This document shows positions 29,320 to 40,460 of a stretch of 64,000 nucleotides of DNA, piece by piece. The notes below the pieces were generated by a model. It did no database searches. It was given only the letters and a program-made list of their open reading frames with translations, and was not told the origin of the DNA. Source of the DNA: Candidatus Gastranaerophilales bacterium (GTDB lineage: Bacteria; Cyanobacteriota; Vampirovibrionia; Gastranaerophilales; Gastranaerophilaceae); the NCBI GenBank assembly GCA_944322845.1, contig CALUQE010000002.1, forward strand, positions 62,001 to 126,000. The letters are read 5' to 3'. Position numbers and translations under genes: made by a program. Positions within the stretch are counted from its first letter, which is position 1, and every line of letters begins with the position of its first letter.

Positions 29320-30162
29320 ATGGCTGATAAAAACATTTTTAATGATAAAGATTCTATTGATATAAATGAACTGGCTTCACTAAATGATGACATTTCTCCT
29401 GAGTTAATTGATCAACTGCAGCAAAAGTTATCACAGGATGCAAAGTCTCTTAATAATACAAACTCTTCAAAGATTAATACCAATTTTAATGTTAATGATG
29501 ACACTACTTTATTTGAAGAGCCTGTAAACCAGCAAGAAAAGGCTGAGACGTCTGAAAATTCACAGGAGCCCCGGCAACACGTAAAAAAAGAATTCAATCT
29601 TGATAAAAATTTTGATGATAATTTTATCAAAAAATATAAGGCAAGGCTTAATAAACAAAAAGAAGCAGGAGCAAAAGACAGTAAACAGGCAGAAGCAGAA
29701 AATACAATAAGCAGTGCCGCTTTTTCTGACAATACCGAAGAAAATATAGAACAAGTTTCTAACGGAAATATCTCAGAGCGAGCATTTACGCCGGCACAAA
29801 AAAACTATAACGACAGTCTGGATTTTCTTGACGGAAATGTAAAGTATTCTAAATATGTAATTTATATTGACCCGCAAAACGTAGATTTTATTGACAGCTT
29901 AACAGTAAAAGAGAGAAAAAATTTAATTAATAATATACTTAGAGAACAAGACGATATTGCGATTACAAAGCATCGTTTCAAAGTCATAAATACTGTAATC
30001 AAGCATGTCGTTGTGGCTATATTAACAATAACTGTATCAATTCCAATAATTTACTGGACTATCAACGCTTCACTTGAGGCAACGATTAACAATTACAGGC
30101 GTTCTCAAACAATTTTCCAAACTTTATACAAAGAAAACGGGAAAATAACGAACATAAGATAA
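29320..30162 (+). CDS. Single-span membrane protein with long polar N-terminus (unknown)
   Basis: 280 residues. The first 190 are polar and low in complexity, rich in Asn, Asp, Gln and Lys, and look mostly disordered. A more ordered stretch (about 165-215) starts near SLDFLDGNVKYSKYVIYIDP and includes EREKN-like helix VKERKNLINNILREQDD. A single membrane span (VVVAILTITVSIPIIYWTI, about 228-247) is followed by about 30 residues. No signal peptide, so the N-terminus is probably cytoplasmic. No family recognised. Its stop codon is immediately adjacent to the stop of the convergent gene. Confidence 0.7.
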   Translation: MADKNIFNDKDSIDINELASLNDDISPELIDQLQQKLSQDAKSLNNTNSSKINTNFNVNDDTTLFEEPVNQQEKAETSENSQEPRQHVKKEFNLDKNFDDNFIKKYKARLNKQKEAGAKDSKQAEAENTISSAAFSDNTEENIEQVSNGNISERAFTPAQKNYNDSLDFLDGNVKYSKYVIYIDPQNVDFIDSLTVKERKNLINNILREQDDIAITKHRFKVINTVIKHVVVAILTITVSIPIIYWTINASLEATINNYRRSQTIFQTLYKENGKITNIR

Positions 30163-30855
30163 TTAGTCATTATCATTTATAATAGCATTAGCTAAAGCTG
30201 TTCCTAATTGGTAGCCTCCTATCGATGCACATACAAAGCCAATACCTTTTAGCATACCAGGCAGGAATTTCAAAGACTTATTGAAGAAAGTCTTAGTATT
30301 GCAATAATCTTTTAGAGCTGCAACCTGTTTAGCTGCAAACGGATTTTTCTTATATAAACCTTCACGTGCCACAGCAACACGTTTTCCGTCTATCTTCTTA
30401 ATAACAGGCATACCAATAATTCTTTTTGCAGCTGCTTCTGCAGTAAACATTGCACCTAATCCCAAAGATTCTCTTATAGCAGCTTCTTTTTTATCATCTG
30501 CTGTTAAAACCTTTACTGCTCCTGTCAGAGTAATTAAATGGTTTATATAATTTGAGGTGAAGTTCAACACTTTGCCGATCCCGTTCAAAACTTTATCACT
30601 TTTACTCAGGGCTTTAATAGATTCTTCAGCACTTGTAAAACCGTTTGCAAGCGCATTATTTGATTCTTTAGCAATGGCCGATACACCTTTTACGGCGTTT
30701 AAGACCTGACCGCCTGCAATATCCATATTCATAGCAGCTACAAAAGGATTACTCTGCGAAAGTGCATCAGCTCCTGAATTTGCTCTTCTTGAAGAAAATA
30801 TACTGCTTGATACTATTGATGGCATAAATGATGTAATTGCTAAACCTGATGACAT
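30163..30855 (-). CDS. Hypothetical Ala/Ser-rich protein with hydrophobic segments
   Basis: 230 residues. The N-terminal 30 residues are Ser-rich and weakly hydrophobic (ITSFMPSIVSSSIFSSRR) without a classical basic start. Internal segments such as YINHLITLTGAVKVL and the end region GMLKGIGFVCASIGGYQLGTALANAII are hydrophobic and Gly-rich and could contact a membrane. A middle segment has AMFTAEAAAKRIIGMPVI. I do not recognise it; its style is like the other lineage-type proteins at 5524 and 44074. AAGG precedes the ATG; an ordinary promoter-sized region (30856-30959) lies upstream. Confidence 0.65.
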   Translation of the reverse strand: MSSGLAITSFMPSIVSSSIFSSRRANSGADALSQSNPFVAAMNMDIAGGQVLNAVKGVSAIAKESNNALANGFTSAEESIKALSKSDKVLNGIGKVLNFTSNYINHLITLTGAVKVLTADDKKEAAIRESLGLGAMFTAEAAAKRIIGMPVIKKIDGKRVAVAREGLYKKNPFAAKQVAALKDYCNTKTFFNKSLKFLPGMLKGIGFVCASIGGYQLGTALANAIINDND

Positions 30856-30959
30856 ATATTAAACCTTACAACACTATTTAATAACACACTATATTTATAT
30901 AAAGTTTTTGTGCTGTAAAAATTTTCACATGTAGAAGAAATATTTACAAAAATTAATAA

Positions 30960-32303
30960 TTAAGCTTCTTCTGATTCATCATGTTCTATAGCAGGCTCAT
31001 TGTATACCTGTAATTTTGTAATACGCGCTCCGTCAATTTCTTTTACGGTAAATGTAAGGCCGTTAAATGATACTGTGTCACCAACCTCTGCAATTCTGCC
31101 CAGAAGCTTCACAACCAAGCCGGCAATTGTATCAACATCATCCTCTTCAAACTGAGACTCTTTTAAGTCAAAAAAGTCAACAAATTCATCGATTCTCATC
31201 ATACCGTTTGCAATATAAGTATTTTCACCGATTTCTTTTATATCAGCCTCAGCATCTTCGTCAAACTCATCCTGAACATCACCGATAATTTCTTCTAAAA
31301 CATCTTCAAGAGTAATTAAACCGGATGTACCGCCAAATTCATCAATAACAACTGCAATCTGGCAATGGCGTTTTTTAAATTCAATAATTAAATTATCAAG
31401 AGTCATCGTCTCAGGAACCAGAATCAGCGGACGTATTAACTTATTTATAGAATAATTTTCTTTGGTCATTGCCATTGTGTACAAATCTTTTACGTGAATA
31501 AAACCAAGAATCTTATCAATATTTTCTTCATAAACGGGATATCTTGTATACTGATTATCCATAGCTGTTTTGTTTAATTCTTCGTAAGAAATATCATTAG
31601 GAATACAAACCATATCTGTTCTTGGAATCATAACTTGTTTTGCCATTAAATCCGAGAACTTAAACATATTATGAAGCATTTCCGCTTCTGTTTCATTCAA
31701 CACACCTTCGTTATAACTTGCATCGACAAGCATATCTAACTCTTCTGTTGAATGAACAAGAGAAGCATCTTCAGAATTTGCGTGACAGGCTGCTAGAATT
31801 TTATTACCCGAAACTTCAAGAAGCCATACAAAAGGTTTTAAAATAGTAATAAACATGTCCATAGGTGTTGCAATCAATAAAGACAAAGTTTCAGGATGTC
31901 TCAATGATATGCATTTTGGAAGCTGTTCACCTAAAAGTACATGAAAATATGTTACCAGAACAAATGATATCGGAACTGCGATAACATGCGCGGATATTAC
32001 ACTATGAGACTGCGTAAAGAACCTTATTACAGGTTCAATTATTTGAACTATAGTAGATTCTGCAACCCAACCAAGTGCGATACTTGCGATTGTTACGCCC
32101 AATTGTGCAGCCGCAAGCATTCTATTTACATCATTAACAAGTTTCAAAGCCTTTTTTGCATTTGAATTGCCTTCATTTGAAAGCTGTTCCAGTCTGGTTT
32201 TTCGCACTTTTACTAAAGAAAACTCAGCTGCAACAAAAAAGGCATTAACAAAAAGTAAAAATAAAATTATAAATATATTTATAAAAAAATCTGTCAGACC
32301 CAT
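30960..32303 (-). CDS. CNNM/CorC (HlyC) family membrane transporter with CBS domains
   Basis: 447 residues. The N-terminal DUF21/CNNM domain (about 1-200) has four membrane segments and the family signature NAFFVAAEFSLVKVRKTRLEQL near residue 20. Two CBS domains follow (about 215-335), with VMIPRTDMVCIPNDISYEEL and ILGFIHVKDLYTM, then FGGTSGLITLEDVLEEIIGDVQDEFDE and the C-terminal CorC_HlyC domain (about 355-435). Homologues export or regulate magnesium or cobalt; some were named haemolysins by early work. GAGAG precedes the ATG. Monocistronic, with a divergent DUF3326 gene upstream. Confidence 0.9.
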   Translation of the reverse strand: MGLTDFFINIFIILFLLFVNAFFVAAEFSLVKVRKTRLEQLSNEGNSNAKKALKLVNDVNRMLAAAQLGVTIASIALGWVAESTIVQIIEPVIRFFTQSHSVISAHVIAVPISFVLVTYFHVLLGEQLPKCISLRHPETLSLLIATPMDMFITILKPFVWLLEVSGNKILAACHANSEDASLVHSTEELDMLVDASYNEGVLNETEAEMLHNMFKFSDLMAKQVMIPRTDMVCIPNDISYEELNKTAMDNQYTRYPVYEENIDKILGFIHVKDLYTMAMTKENYSINKLIRPLILVPETMTLDNLIIEFKKRHCQIAVVIDEFGGTSGLITLEDVLEEIIGDVQDEFDEDAEADIKEIGENTYIANGMMRIDEFVDFFDLKESQFEEDDVDTIAGLVVKLLGRIAEVGDTVSFNGLTFTVKEIDGARITKLQVYNEPAIEHDESEEA

Positions 32304-32358
32304 GTACTCTCTTTTACCTATAAATTATACTTCTAATTTTACAATACAGTAGAACATT

Positions 32359-32387
32359 TTGCAATATAGAGCTATCCATATTATAAT
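32359..32387 (+). promoter_or_regulatory. Promoter placed for a leaderless DUF3326 mRNA
   Basis: TTGCAA (32359-32364), 17-base spacer, TATAAT (32382-32387). Transcription should begin near 32393-32395, which is the ATG at 32395. No Shine-Dalgarno is present. Confidence 0.65.
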
Positions 32388-32394
32388 TATGTCT

Positions 32395-33348
32395 ATGATT
32401 ACAGGAGCATTTATTATACCGACAGGGATTGGGGCATCAATAGGCGGTTTTGCAGGAGATGCAAGTTACTGGGCTAGAAAGTTTGCTTCAAAATGCAAGC
32501 TTATTGTAAACCCTAATGTGGTAAATGCTGCCTGCTTTTCCGGAATTACCGATAATATGCTGTATGTAGAAGGATATGCTCTTGATGAATTTTTCAGGGG
32601 GAAACTAAATCTAATTCAGTCCCGTAACAATACTATCGGAATTATTTTTGACAAAGCCCTTCCAAAACCTGTTTTAAACGTACATATTAATACTATAAAT
32701 GCTGTAAAAACTGTCTATGGAACGAATGTTTGCGGATATGAAATAACCGATAAAGGCGTTGGTGTTGATTTTTTTATAGACAAATCAGGTATCTCAATGG
32801 GAAATATCAGTAATTTAGCAACGCTTAAAAGAGCTGCGGAGAAATTATTAAAACGGGGAGCTGATGCGATTGCAATTGTATGTCGTTTTCCTGATGAACA
32901 GGGTGACGATTATGCTAACGGTATAGGTGTTGATCCTGTTGGCGGCGTAGAAGCTATTATATCACACTATATTTCTAAAGAATTTAATGTTCCCTGTGCT
33001 CACGCTCCGGCGTTTGATGATTTAACAATAAGCACTGACATTGTAGACTCAAGATGTTCTGCAGAATACATTACGCCGACTTTTCTTCCTTGTATTCTGC
33101 TGGGATTGAGCCAGGCGCCAAGACTGTCTGCTGAAACAGAAGGTCTTAAAATTGATGATATAGACTTTTTAGTACTGCCTTATAATTCAATCGGATGCAT
33201 TCCTGTACTTGAAATGATAAAACGAAATAAACCGGTTTACACCGTAAAAGAAAATTCCACAGTTCTCAACGTAACACCTGATAATTTTCTTAATAAGTGC
33301 ATTTCAGTTGATACATATTCTGAGCTGTTTAATAAACTTTTTAAATAA
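32395..33348 (+). CDS. DUF3326 family protein
   Basis: 317 residues from ATG 32395. It begins ITGAFIIPTGIGASIGGFAGDA, which resembles the start of DUF3326 proteins, found in Cyanobacteria and some plants and of unknown function. Other conserved-looking segments are NPNVVNAACFSG, GADAIAIVCRFPDEQGDDYANGIGVDPVGGVEAIISHY, and the cysteine-containing PTFLPCILLGLSQAPRL. No signal peptide or membrane span beyond the Gly-rich start. An ATG two codons earlier (32389) and a TTG at 32359 are alternatives, but the predicted promoter overlaps the TTG. A strong terminator follows. Confidence 0.78.
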   Translation: MITGAFIIPTGIGASIGGFAGDASYWARKFASKCKLIVNPNVVNAACFSGITDNMLYVEGYALDEFFRGKLNLIQSRNNTIGIIFDKALPKPVLNVHINTINAVKTVYGTNVCGYEITDKGVGVDFFIDKSGISMGNISNLATLKRAAEKLLKRGADAIAIVCRFPDEQGDDYANGIGVDPVGGVEAIISHYISKEFNVPCAHAPAFDDLTISTDIVDSRCSAEYITPTFLPCILLGLSQAPRLSAETEGLKIDDIDFLVLPYNSIGCIPVLEMIKRNKPVYTVKENSTVLNVTPDNFLNKCISVDTYSELFNKLFK

Positions 33349-33350
33349 TA

Positions 33351-33387
33351 AATAGGGGCGGATTTGAGAATCAAATCCGCCCCTATT
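33351..33387. terminator. Bidirectional terminator between DUF3326 and tig
   Basis: A perfect 17-base stem, AATAGGGGCGGATTTGA (33351-33367), GAA loop, TCAAATCCGCCCCTATT (33371-33387). AT-rich sequence flanks it on both sides. Confidence 0.88.
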
Positions 33388-33401
33388 AAAAATAATTTTA
33401 T

Positions 33402-34694
33402 CTACTTCAATTTGACAGTGTTATTATCTGCAAGGAATTTAGTAACTTTTTCATTAAGCGCCTGATGTGAAATAGCATTAAACACTCCCGGTGTTTGTGA
33501 AAGCTGTTTAATCATAGTATTTGGATCAATCTGATACATTCTGCTTAATTCAGATAATTTTACGCTAAATTCTTCCTGAGATACAACAATCTTTTCTTCT
33601 TTTGCAATCTTATCAATTACAAGAGAATTTTTAACTCTTACAGCAGCGTCTTCTTTCAAGCTCTTCATTATATTGTCATAACCTTGAGCTTCAACAGCCT
33701 GTTCCCAAGTAAATCCCTGCATAGAAAGTTTCTGTTTGTACTCTTCAGCAAGCTGATCAGCTTCTCTGTCAATCATAGATTGTTGAATATCAACTTTTGC
33801 ATCATTAGAAATTTTCTCAAAAATAGCTTTTTCCGAATTTACTCTGTCAATATCAGCCTTCTGATTGTCTAAATATTTTTGAATATCAGCTTTTAATTCA
33901 TCTACAGTTTTAAAAGGACCTACTTTTTGAACAAATTCATCTGTTAATTCCGGCAAAACTCTTGATTTAATTTCATTAATTTTGCACTTGAATACTGCAG
34001 GCTGACCTGCTAATTTCTTTTCATGATATTCTTCTGGGAATGTTACATTAATTTCAAACTCTTCTCCGAGAGTTCTGTCAACTAACTGTTCAGCAAACCC
34101 TGGAATAAAGCTTGAATGAGCTAAATCAAGCGTATAATTCTTAGCATCACCGTGTTCGATTTTTTCACCGTTAGAGAAACCTTCAAAATCAAAAACTATA
34201 GTATCAGTTGCAACTGTTTTTCTATCAGTTACTATAACACTTGTTGCGTGCTGTTCTAAAAGTCCGTCAATAGATTTTTGAAGAGCATCTTCCGGAGTTT
34301 TATATTCTTCAACTTCAATAGTTAACCCTTTATACTCGCCTAAAGTAACTTCAGGTCTTAATTCTATCTTCGCAACAATTTTTAAATCTTCACCAATTTT
34401 ATAGTCATAAGATTCGACATACGGCTGAGCTACTACATCAAAATCATTTTCTTTAATTACGTCTGAAAATATTCTAGGCAAAGCATTTTCCAAAGCTTCA
34501 TGCTTAATTCTGTCTTCGCCGATATTTTGTTCAACAATATTTCTAGGAGCTTTTCCTTTTCTGAACCCCGGTATATTTACGTACTGTGCAAGTCTTTTTG
34601 CCGCATTATTGTAGTAATTAACAGCATCCTTAGCAGGAATTTCAATATCAACCTTAACTACATTTTCAGGTTGTTTTTCAATAGTTGTTTTCAT
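33402..34694 (-). CDS. tig: Trigger factor (ribosome-associated chaperone)
   Basis: Binds the ribosome exit tunnel via uL23 and helps nascent chains fold; also a peptidyl-prolyl isomerase. 430 residues, standard. The ribosome-binding loop GFRKGKAPRNIVEQ is at about 43-56. The FKBP-like domain (about 155-240) has DTIVFDFEGFSNGEKIEHG and IPGFAEQLVDRTLGEEFEINVTFPEEYHEKKLAGQPAVFKC. The C-terminal helical arm follows. ATG 34694 has AGAGGAT upstream. clpP and clpX, often next to tig, are not here. Ends at the shared terminator. Confidence 0.96.
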   Translation of the reverse strand: MKTTIEKQPENVVKVDIEIPAKDAVNYYNNAAKRLAQYVNIPGFRKGKAPRNIVEQNIGEDRIKHEALENALPRIFSDVIKENDFDVVAQPYVESYDYKIGEDLKIVAKIELRPEVTLGEYKGLTIEVEEYKTPEDALQKSIDGLLEQHATSVIVTDRKTVATDTIVFDFEGFSNGEKIEHGDAKNYTLDLAHSSFIPGFAEQLVDRTLGEEFEINVTFPEEYHEKKLAGQPAVFKCKINEIKSRVLPELTDEFVQKVGPFKTVDELKADIQKYLDNQKADIDRVNSEKAIFEKISNDAKVDIQQSMIDREADQLAEEYKQKLSMQGFTWEQAVEAQGYDNIMKSLKEDAAVRVKNSLVIDKIAKEEKIVVSQEEFSVKLSELSRMYQIDPNTMIKQLSQTPGVFNAISHQALNEKVTKFLADNNTVKLK

Positions 34695-34781
34695 TTAATA
34701 ATCCTCTTTTCCAATACTCTTTACAAATATAAAACTACTACAAACAGAGGATATTGTAAAGGTCTTGAGGCTTTGAAATAA

Positions 34782-34812
34782 AAAGACCGCAGGTTTTATA
34801 CCCGCGGTCTTT
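34782..34812 (-). terminator. Rho-independent terminator of the rpoB-rpoC1-rpoC2 operon
   Basis: AAAGACCGC (34782-34790) pairs with GCGGTCTTT (34804-34812), with inner GG/CC pairing. On the minus strand five T follow. It lies 20 bases after the rpoC2 stop. Confidence 0.85.
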
Positions 34813-34831
34813 CTTTATCTCTCTTAACATG

Positions 34832-37800
34832 TTAGTTTGAATTACCGTCATCGGAAGTTAATTCAGGAGCTCCAAACATACCTTCAATTTCTTCCAAAAT
34901 TGCGGCAGGCTTGCGTGCCTGATTTCTTTGAGCTGCACGTTTCTGAGCTTCTTTATCACGTTCTTCACTCGCGTAAGTCAAGTGATGGAAGCCTGTACCG
35001 GCAGGAATCAAACGACCGATAATAACATTTTCTTTCAGACCTCTTAACAAGTCTTTCTTACCTTCAACGGCTGCTTCTGTAAGAATTCTTGTTGTTTCCT
35101 GGAATGAAGCTGCTGAGATAAAGCTTTCAGTATTCAAAGATGCTTTTGTAATACCGAGAAGCATATATTCACAAGTTGCTTCCTGACCTCCGTGTTCTCT
35201 TACAGCCTTATTTTCATTCTCAAATGCCTGTACTTCAATTAACTCTCCAGGTAATAAGTTTGTATCGCCTGATTCAATTACTCTTACCTTTTTAGTCATT
35301 TGACGTACAATAATTTCAATGTGCTTATCAGCAATTTCTACGCCTTGAGAACGGTATACACGCTGAACTTCATCAACGAGATACTGTTGAGCTTCTTCCG
35401 GACCGCAAAGTCTGATTACATCGTGCGGATTCAAAGGACCGCTTGTTAAAGGCTGACCTTTTCTGATTTTTTGCTTATTCTGAACAACAATACTTGCATC
35501 AATAGCAAATTTGATTTCAGTTCTGCTTCCGCCTTCTGTCACAAGGAATAATCTCGGAACTTCATCCTCAATTTCAATTTCAGCAACACCGTCAGTTTCT
35601 GCGAGAATTGCACAATCTTTAGGTTTTCTTGCTTCAAGCAATTCTTCAACTCTTGGCAAACCTTGTACGATATCGCCTGTTTTTTCTCTTTCAAATACCA
35701 GAGTTGCCAACATATCGCCTCTCAGTACCAGAGAACCCTCTTCAACCTGTAACATAGTACCAGGGCTGATTAAGTATGGACGACCGTTTCTTATTGTTAC
35801 AGATTTTGGAGTTACATCAACTATTTTACCTGAAACAGTTGCAACTTCTCCTGATTCAGCAAGTACTGAATCTAATTTTATAAAGTCGCCTTTCTTAACT
35901 GAAGGTTTCGATTTAGTATTTATAACAGTCTCAAAGTTTTCGCAATTCAAAAGCAATCTTCTTGATTCTGTTACATCACCTTTTATAGAAGCTACTCCAT
36001 CATTCAAAGCAAGAACTTCAGTCTTAGCAATAGGAGTTTTTGGCTCGATTATCTGACCGTTTTCAACAAGAAGTTCTGTCTGTAGAGAGCTGTTCAACTT
36101 TGAATTGCCTTCTAATTCTCTTCTAACAATCAAGGTTTCAAGTACAACGATTTTTAATTCGCCTTTTTCATCTAATTCTACAAGACCTTTAAGGTGAGAT
36201 AAATATCCTTGCATTTGAAGAACTAAGCTTGTTCTTGTCAACGTTGCACCGTCAAGATTCCTAACTCTTGCACCATCTTTATATTGCAGCTGAGTAACAG
36301 GAACAATATTAATCAACTCATCAGTTGTATTGAACTGAATAGAAACATCTCTCTGTTCAATAAACATTGGCTGAACAGGTCTTACAAGAATTTGAATAGG
36401 TTTATCTTCCAATGATTCTTCTTCTAAAGCGGAAGTATCGATTTCTTCATCCAAATCATCTATATCCAGATCATCAAAATCCATTTCCATAATAGTTACT
36501 ATAGAAGTCTCTTTTGCTTTAATACCTTTTGCAATTATTGTACCTGCTTCAACTACAGAACCTTCTTCAACCTTAAGTTCTGATACACTTGATAAAGTAT
36601 GTACTTCACCAGGTCTGATTGTTACTTCGTGAATAACTTCATTGAATTCTTTAAATTCAACGATACCGTCAATGTGGCAGTAAACATCTTTTACCACCTC
36701 AGTACCAGCTGTAACAAAAGTTCCGTTATCAACCATTTTTAAAGACGAATCTTTGTTTATCTGGTGAACTTCCTCAGGTACAAATACGATATTACCAGGT
36801 TTTGTTACAATTTGATTATCATCAACTTCAACATCAACATATTTGATTTCACCTGATGAAGAAACAGAACATTCATCATCAACAAGCTCTGCTATAATCA
36901 TACCGTTTTCAACAGTTGTATCAATCGGAGCTTTAACGATATATTTTTCACCGGTTTTCTTAACCGTCCACAATTGTTCTTTCTTAGTTTGCTCAAAAGA
37001 TGCATTTGCAGGAGTTAAAGAAGCAATTACAATTGTAATTTCTTTACCTTGAACAATCTTATTAATTTTATTTTTACCTGACTTAACAGCTTCTACAACT
37101 AAATCTTCAGAATAACGAACTTCACCGCCATGTTCTGAAATCATAATAGTTTCTGCTAATCTGTCACCGGCTTTAACTTTCTGCTCATCAGAAACTAAAA
37201 CCTTTGAACCGCCAGGTAAGTTATAAACATCACCACCGATAATCCAAACAATACCATTTTTGTTAGCTGTTCTTGAAATATTACCCTGTCTGTCTTTCTT
37301 TTCATCAGCAACGAAGTCTTCAAAAAGCACCATACCAGACATATCAGCATTAATATCTTTTGTAGCTTTTTCTGTCAAACGGCCGGAATCATTTGCTGTT
37401 GGCTTAAATTCTGCAAGTTTGAAGTTCTTTTCAACATTCATACCATCTTCAAAGAATACTGTTGCACCAGCAGGGATATGGTAAGTTGTAGACTTTTTAG
37501 TACCTTTAACTTCAATCTCTGATTCATAAATAGAAACTCTAACAACATCACCGTGACGGGTTCTGAGTTCTCTTGTTTTAAGTTTTGATTCAACAGTACC
37601 AGCCTCTGTTGCGTGGATTTCTTTTGTAGCTTCTTTTACACCAACAGCACCGCCTGTGTGGAATGTTCTCATTGTTAACTGAGTACCAGGTTCACCGATT
37701 GACTGAGCAGCAATAATACCAATAGCTTCCCCAACATCAACAAGTTTCTGAGTCGTCATAGCCCAGCCGTAACATTTTTGGCATACACCATATTCAAGAC

Positions 37801-38692
37801 CGCAGGTTAAGCCTGAACGAACTTTCAACTCTTGAAGATTTAAGTGAGAAATCTTCTTGATGTCTTTTCTGTCCATTGTTGTATTCTTAGCTACTAACAA
37901 TGTAGTTCCGTCTTCATCAAAAATATCCTGAGCAACAGTTCTGCCTAAAAGTCTGTCAATCAACGGAACAATAACATTATCACCGTCGCAGATAGGCTTC
38001 ATATTTATAAATTTATCAGTACCGCAATCAGTATCCCTGATAATTACATCTTGTGCTACGTCAACAAGACGTCTTGTTAAGTAACCAGAGTCTGCTGTTT
38101 TAAGAGCTGTATCTACCAGACCTTTACGAGCACCGTATGATGAAATGATGTATTCAGTAACTGACAAACCTTCTTTAAAGTTAGAAGTAATAGGCATGTC
38201 AACGATTTGCCCCTGTGCGTCAGCCATCAAACCTCTCATACCGACTAATTGTGATACCTGAGATAAGTTACCTCTTGCACCGGAGAATGCCATCATATAT
38301 ACAGGATTTAATCTGTCAAAGTTTTCAACAACCTGTTCGGTTAATTTTGCTGTTGTTTCAGACCAGGTATCAATAACCTTTGTATATCTTTCAACTTCTG
38401 TAATTTCACCTTTCAGGTATCTGTTTGTTGACTTTTCTATTTCGGCTTCTGCTTCTTTTAACAATTCTTTCTTTGACTCAGGAACTGTAAGGTCAGCAAT
38501 AGAAATAGTTACACCTGATTTTGTTGCATATTTATAACCCAAATTCTTCAAAGTATCTGCAAGTTCAGCTGTCTTTGCACCGCCGAATTCAAGATAAATT
38601 TGAGCAAGCAACTTATTCAAGCCCTTTTTGTCCATTTGTTTGTTAATGAACTCAAGAGTGTGAGCTTTTGCATGTGTATAAGTATTTTCCAT
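34832..38692 (-). CDS. rpoC2: RNA polymerase beta' subunit, C-terminal part (split-type RpoC2)
   Basis: C-terminal part of the largest RNA polymerase subunit, present as a separate gene as in Cyanobacteria. 1286 residues. The N-terminal part has four zinc-binding cysteines (DTDCGTD and [14 protein letters not shown], about residues 219-300). The bridge-helix/trigger-loop region has [17 protein letters not shown] near 331-347. Its counterpart after the insertion, [19 protein letters not shown], is near 1005. The intervening about 650 residues, rich in short beta-barrel repeats (LxxGxxVxxG patterns), correspond to the lineage SI3 insertion. The C-terminus ([24 protein letters not shown]) is typical. 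It starts at an ATG with GAGGAA, 46 bases after rpoC1. Confidence 0.96.
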   Translation of the reverse strand: MENTYTHAKAHTLEFINKQMDKKGLNKLLAQIYLEFGGAKTAELADTLKNLGYKYATKSGVTISIADLTVPESKKELLKEAEAEIEKSTNRYLKGEITEVERYTKVIDTWSETTAKLTEQVVENFDRLNPVYMMAFSGARGNLSQVSQLVGMRGLMADAQGQIVDMPITSNFKEGLSVTEYIISSYGARKGLVDTALKTADSGYLTRRLVDVAQDVIIRDTDCGTDKFINMKPICDGDNVIVPLIDRLLGRTVAQDIFDEDGTTLLVAKNTTMDRKDIKKISHLNLQELKVRSGLTCGLEYGVCQKCYGWAMTTQKLVDVGEAIGIIAAQSIGEPGTQLTMRTFHTGGAVGVKEATKEIHATEAGTVESKLKTRELRTRHGDVVRVSIYESEIEVKGTKKSTTYHIPAGATVFFEDGMNVEKNFKLAEFKPTANDSGRLTEKATKDINADMSGMVLFEDFVADEKKDRQGNISRTANKNGIVWIIGGDVYNLPGGSKVLVSDEQKVKAGDRLAETIMISEHGGEVRYSEDLVVEAVKSGKNKINKIVQGKEITIVIASLTPANASFEQTKKEQLWTVKKTGEKYIVKAPIDTTVENGMIIAELVDDECSVSSSGEIKYVDVEVDDNQIVTKPGNIVFVPEEVHQINKDSSLKMVDNGTFVTAGTEVVKDVYCHIDGIVEFKEFNEVIHEVTIRPGEVHTLSSVSELKVEEGSVVEAGTIIAKGIKAKETSIVTIMEMDFDDLDIDDLDEEIDTSALEEESLEDKPIQILVRPVQPMFIEQRDVSIQFNTTDELINIVPVTQLQYKDGARVRNLDGATLTRTSLVLQMQGYLSHLKGLVELDEKGELKIVVLETLIVRRELEGNSKLNSSLQTELLVENGQIIEPKTPIAKTEVLALNDGVASIKGDVTESRRLLLNCENFETVINTKSKPSVKKGDFIKLDSVLAESGEVATVSGKIVDVTPKSVTIRNGRPYLISPGTMLQVEEGSLVLRGDMLATLVFEREKTGDIVQGLPRVEELLEARKPKDCAILAETDGVAEIEIEDEVPRLFLVTEGGSRTEIKFAIDASIVVQNKQKIRKGQPLTSGPLNPHDVIRLCGPEEAQQYLVDEVQRVYRSQGVEIADKHIEIIVRQMTKKVRVIESGDTNLLPGELIEVQAFENENKAVREHGGQEATCEYMLLGITKASLNTESFISAASFQETTRILTEAAVEGKKDLLRGLKENVIIGRLIPAGTGFHHLTYASEERDKEAQKRAAQRNQARKPAAILEEIEGMFGAPELTSDDGNSN

Positions 38693-38738
38693 ATTTATAT
38701 ATTCCTCAATTTCTCTATTATTTTTTATAATAAACTGA

Positions 38739-40448
38739 TTAAGCTAATGCTTTTCTAACAGCTTCGTTGAATATAATTCTACCTACTGTAGTTTCAATTC
38801 TCTTGCCTTTTTCATCACGTACAACAATCTTATCGTGAAGTGATATTACTTTAGCTTCCAAAGCTGCAATTGCATCTTCAAAGCTGTAGAAATAACCTTT
38901 CACTTCTTGTTCCGGATTCTTCAATATTGTTAAATAGTAAAGTCCGAGAACCATATCTTGTGAGTGAGTAATAATCGGCTTACCGTTTGCAGGAGCCAAT
39001 ATATTATTTGTTGCAAGCATAAGCATTCTTGCTTCAGTTTGAGCTTCAATTGAAAGCGGAACGTGAACAGCCATTTGGTCACCGTCGAAGTCAGCGTTAA
39101 ATGCTGTACATACAAGAGGGTGAAGCTGAATTGCACGGCCCTCTACCAATTTAGGTTCAAATGCCTGAATACCTAATCTGTGAAGGGTTGGAGCACGGTT
39201 CAATAATACCGGATGTCCGTCGATAATTTCTTCCAGAATATCCCAAACCTTAGCATCAGATCTTTCAATCATTTTCTTAGCGGATTTGATATTCTGAACG
39301 AATCCTCTTTCAATCAATTTATTAACAACAAAAGGCTTGAATAATTCTATAGCCATCTCTTTCGGCAAACCGCACTGGTTAAGCTTAAGTGAAGGACCAA
39401 CAACGATTACTGAACGACCGGAGTAGTCAACACGTTTACCTAACAAGTTTTGACGGAAACGACCCTGTTTACCTTCAATAATATTAGATAAAGATTTCAG
39501 AGCTCTGTTGTTAGGACCAACAACTGTTCTTCCGCGTCTGCCGTTATCAATAAGAGCATCAACAGCTTCCTGCAGCATACGTTTTTCGTTTCTAACGATA
39601 ATTTCAGGAGCACCCATTTCCAATAATCTTTGCAAACGGTTGTTTCTGTTAATAACTCTTCTGTATAAGTCATTTAAATCAGATGTAGCAAATCTTCCGC
39701 CGTCCAGCTGAACCATTGGTCTCAAATCAGGAGGAGTTACAGGAAGCACATCCATAATCATCCAGGTAGGATCAGTTTCTGATGAGATCAATGAATCAAG
39801 CAATCTTAATCTCTTAATTAACTTACCTTTTCTCTGAACAGAAGTTACATGACCTGCAAGCTCTGTTCTGATTTCATCAGCCAATTCATGGATATTGATT
39901 TCGCCAAGCAACTTTTTAATAGCTTCCGCACCAATTCCTACTTCTAATTTTGATTCTTCATTTTCCATAATGAAGTCTTCATATTCTTCTTCTGAAAGAA
40001 GCTGCAATTTCTTGAACGGGCTGTCTGCAGGATCAATTACAACATAGTTATTGAAGTAAATAACCTGTTCCAAATCCTTCAATGTCATATCAAGAAGCAG
40101 ACCTAAGTAAGAAGGAATACCTTTTAAGAACCAGATGTGAGATACAGGAGCAGCAAGCTTGATGTGTCCCATTCTGTGACGTCTTACTTTTGAATCGGTA
40201 ACTTCAACACCGCATCTTTCACAAATGATACCTTTATGACGTACTCTTTTGTATTTTCCGCAATAGCATTCCCAGTCCTTTGTAGGTCCGAAGATTCTTT
40301 CGCAGAAAAGACCGTCACGTTCAGGTTTTAAGGTTCTGTAGTTTATAGTTTCCGGTTTTGTAACCTCGCCATAAGACCACTTCAAAATTCTTTCTGGTGA
40401 AGCGATACTTATGCGTATATAATCAAAATAATCAATACTTGTAGACAA
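38739..40448 (-). CDS. rpoC1: RNA polymerase gamma subunit (RpoC1, N-terminal part of beta')
   Basis: N-terminal part of beta', forming its own polypeptide. 569 residues, somewhat shorter than the 620 usual in Cyanobacteria. The first zinc finger is [20 protein letters not shown] (about 61-80). The rudder and lid region is followed by the switch/active-site segment [15 protein letters not shown] and the absolutely conserved [12 protein letters not shown] near residue 453. The start is TTG 40448, eight bases after AAGGAG; no ATG is available before the conserved region. It lies 12 bases from the rpoB stop, so the three subunits are co-transcribed. Confidence 0.97.
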   Translation of the reverse strand: MSTSIDYFDYIRISIASPERILKWSYGEVTKPETINYRTLKPERDGLFCERIFGPTKDWECYCGKYKRVRHKGIICERCGVEVTDSKVRRHRMGHIKLAAPVSHIWFLKGIPSYLGLLLDMTLKDLEQVIYFNNYVVIDPADSPFKKLQLLSEEEYEDFIMENEESKLEVGIGAEAIKKLLGEINIHELADEIRTELAGHVTSVQRKGKLIKRLRLLDSLISSETDPTWMIMDVLPVTPPDLRPMVQLDGGRFATSDLNDLYRRVINRNNRLQRLLEMGAPEIIVRNEKRMLQEAVDALIDNGRRGRTVVGPNNRALKSLSNIIEGKQGRFRQNLLGKRVDYSGRSVIVVGPSLKLNQCGLPKEMAIELFKPFVVNKLIERGFVQNIKSAKKMIERSDAKVWDILEEIIDGHPVLLNRAPTLHRLGIQAFEPKLVEGRAIQLHPLVCTAFNADFDGDQMAVHVPLSIEAQTEARMLMLATNNILAPANGKPIITHSQDMVLGLYYLTILKNPEQEVKGYFYSFEDAIAALEAKVISLHDKIVVRDEKGKRIETTVGRIIFNEAVRKALA

Positions 40449-40460
40449 TTTTCTATCTCC

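Noticed and set aside
35511-36056. Plus-strand open frame of 181 codons inside rpoC2
   Set aside because: It is antisense to the conserved rpoC2 sequence with Ser/Pro-rich translation typical of shadows.
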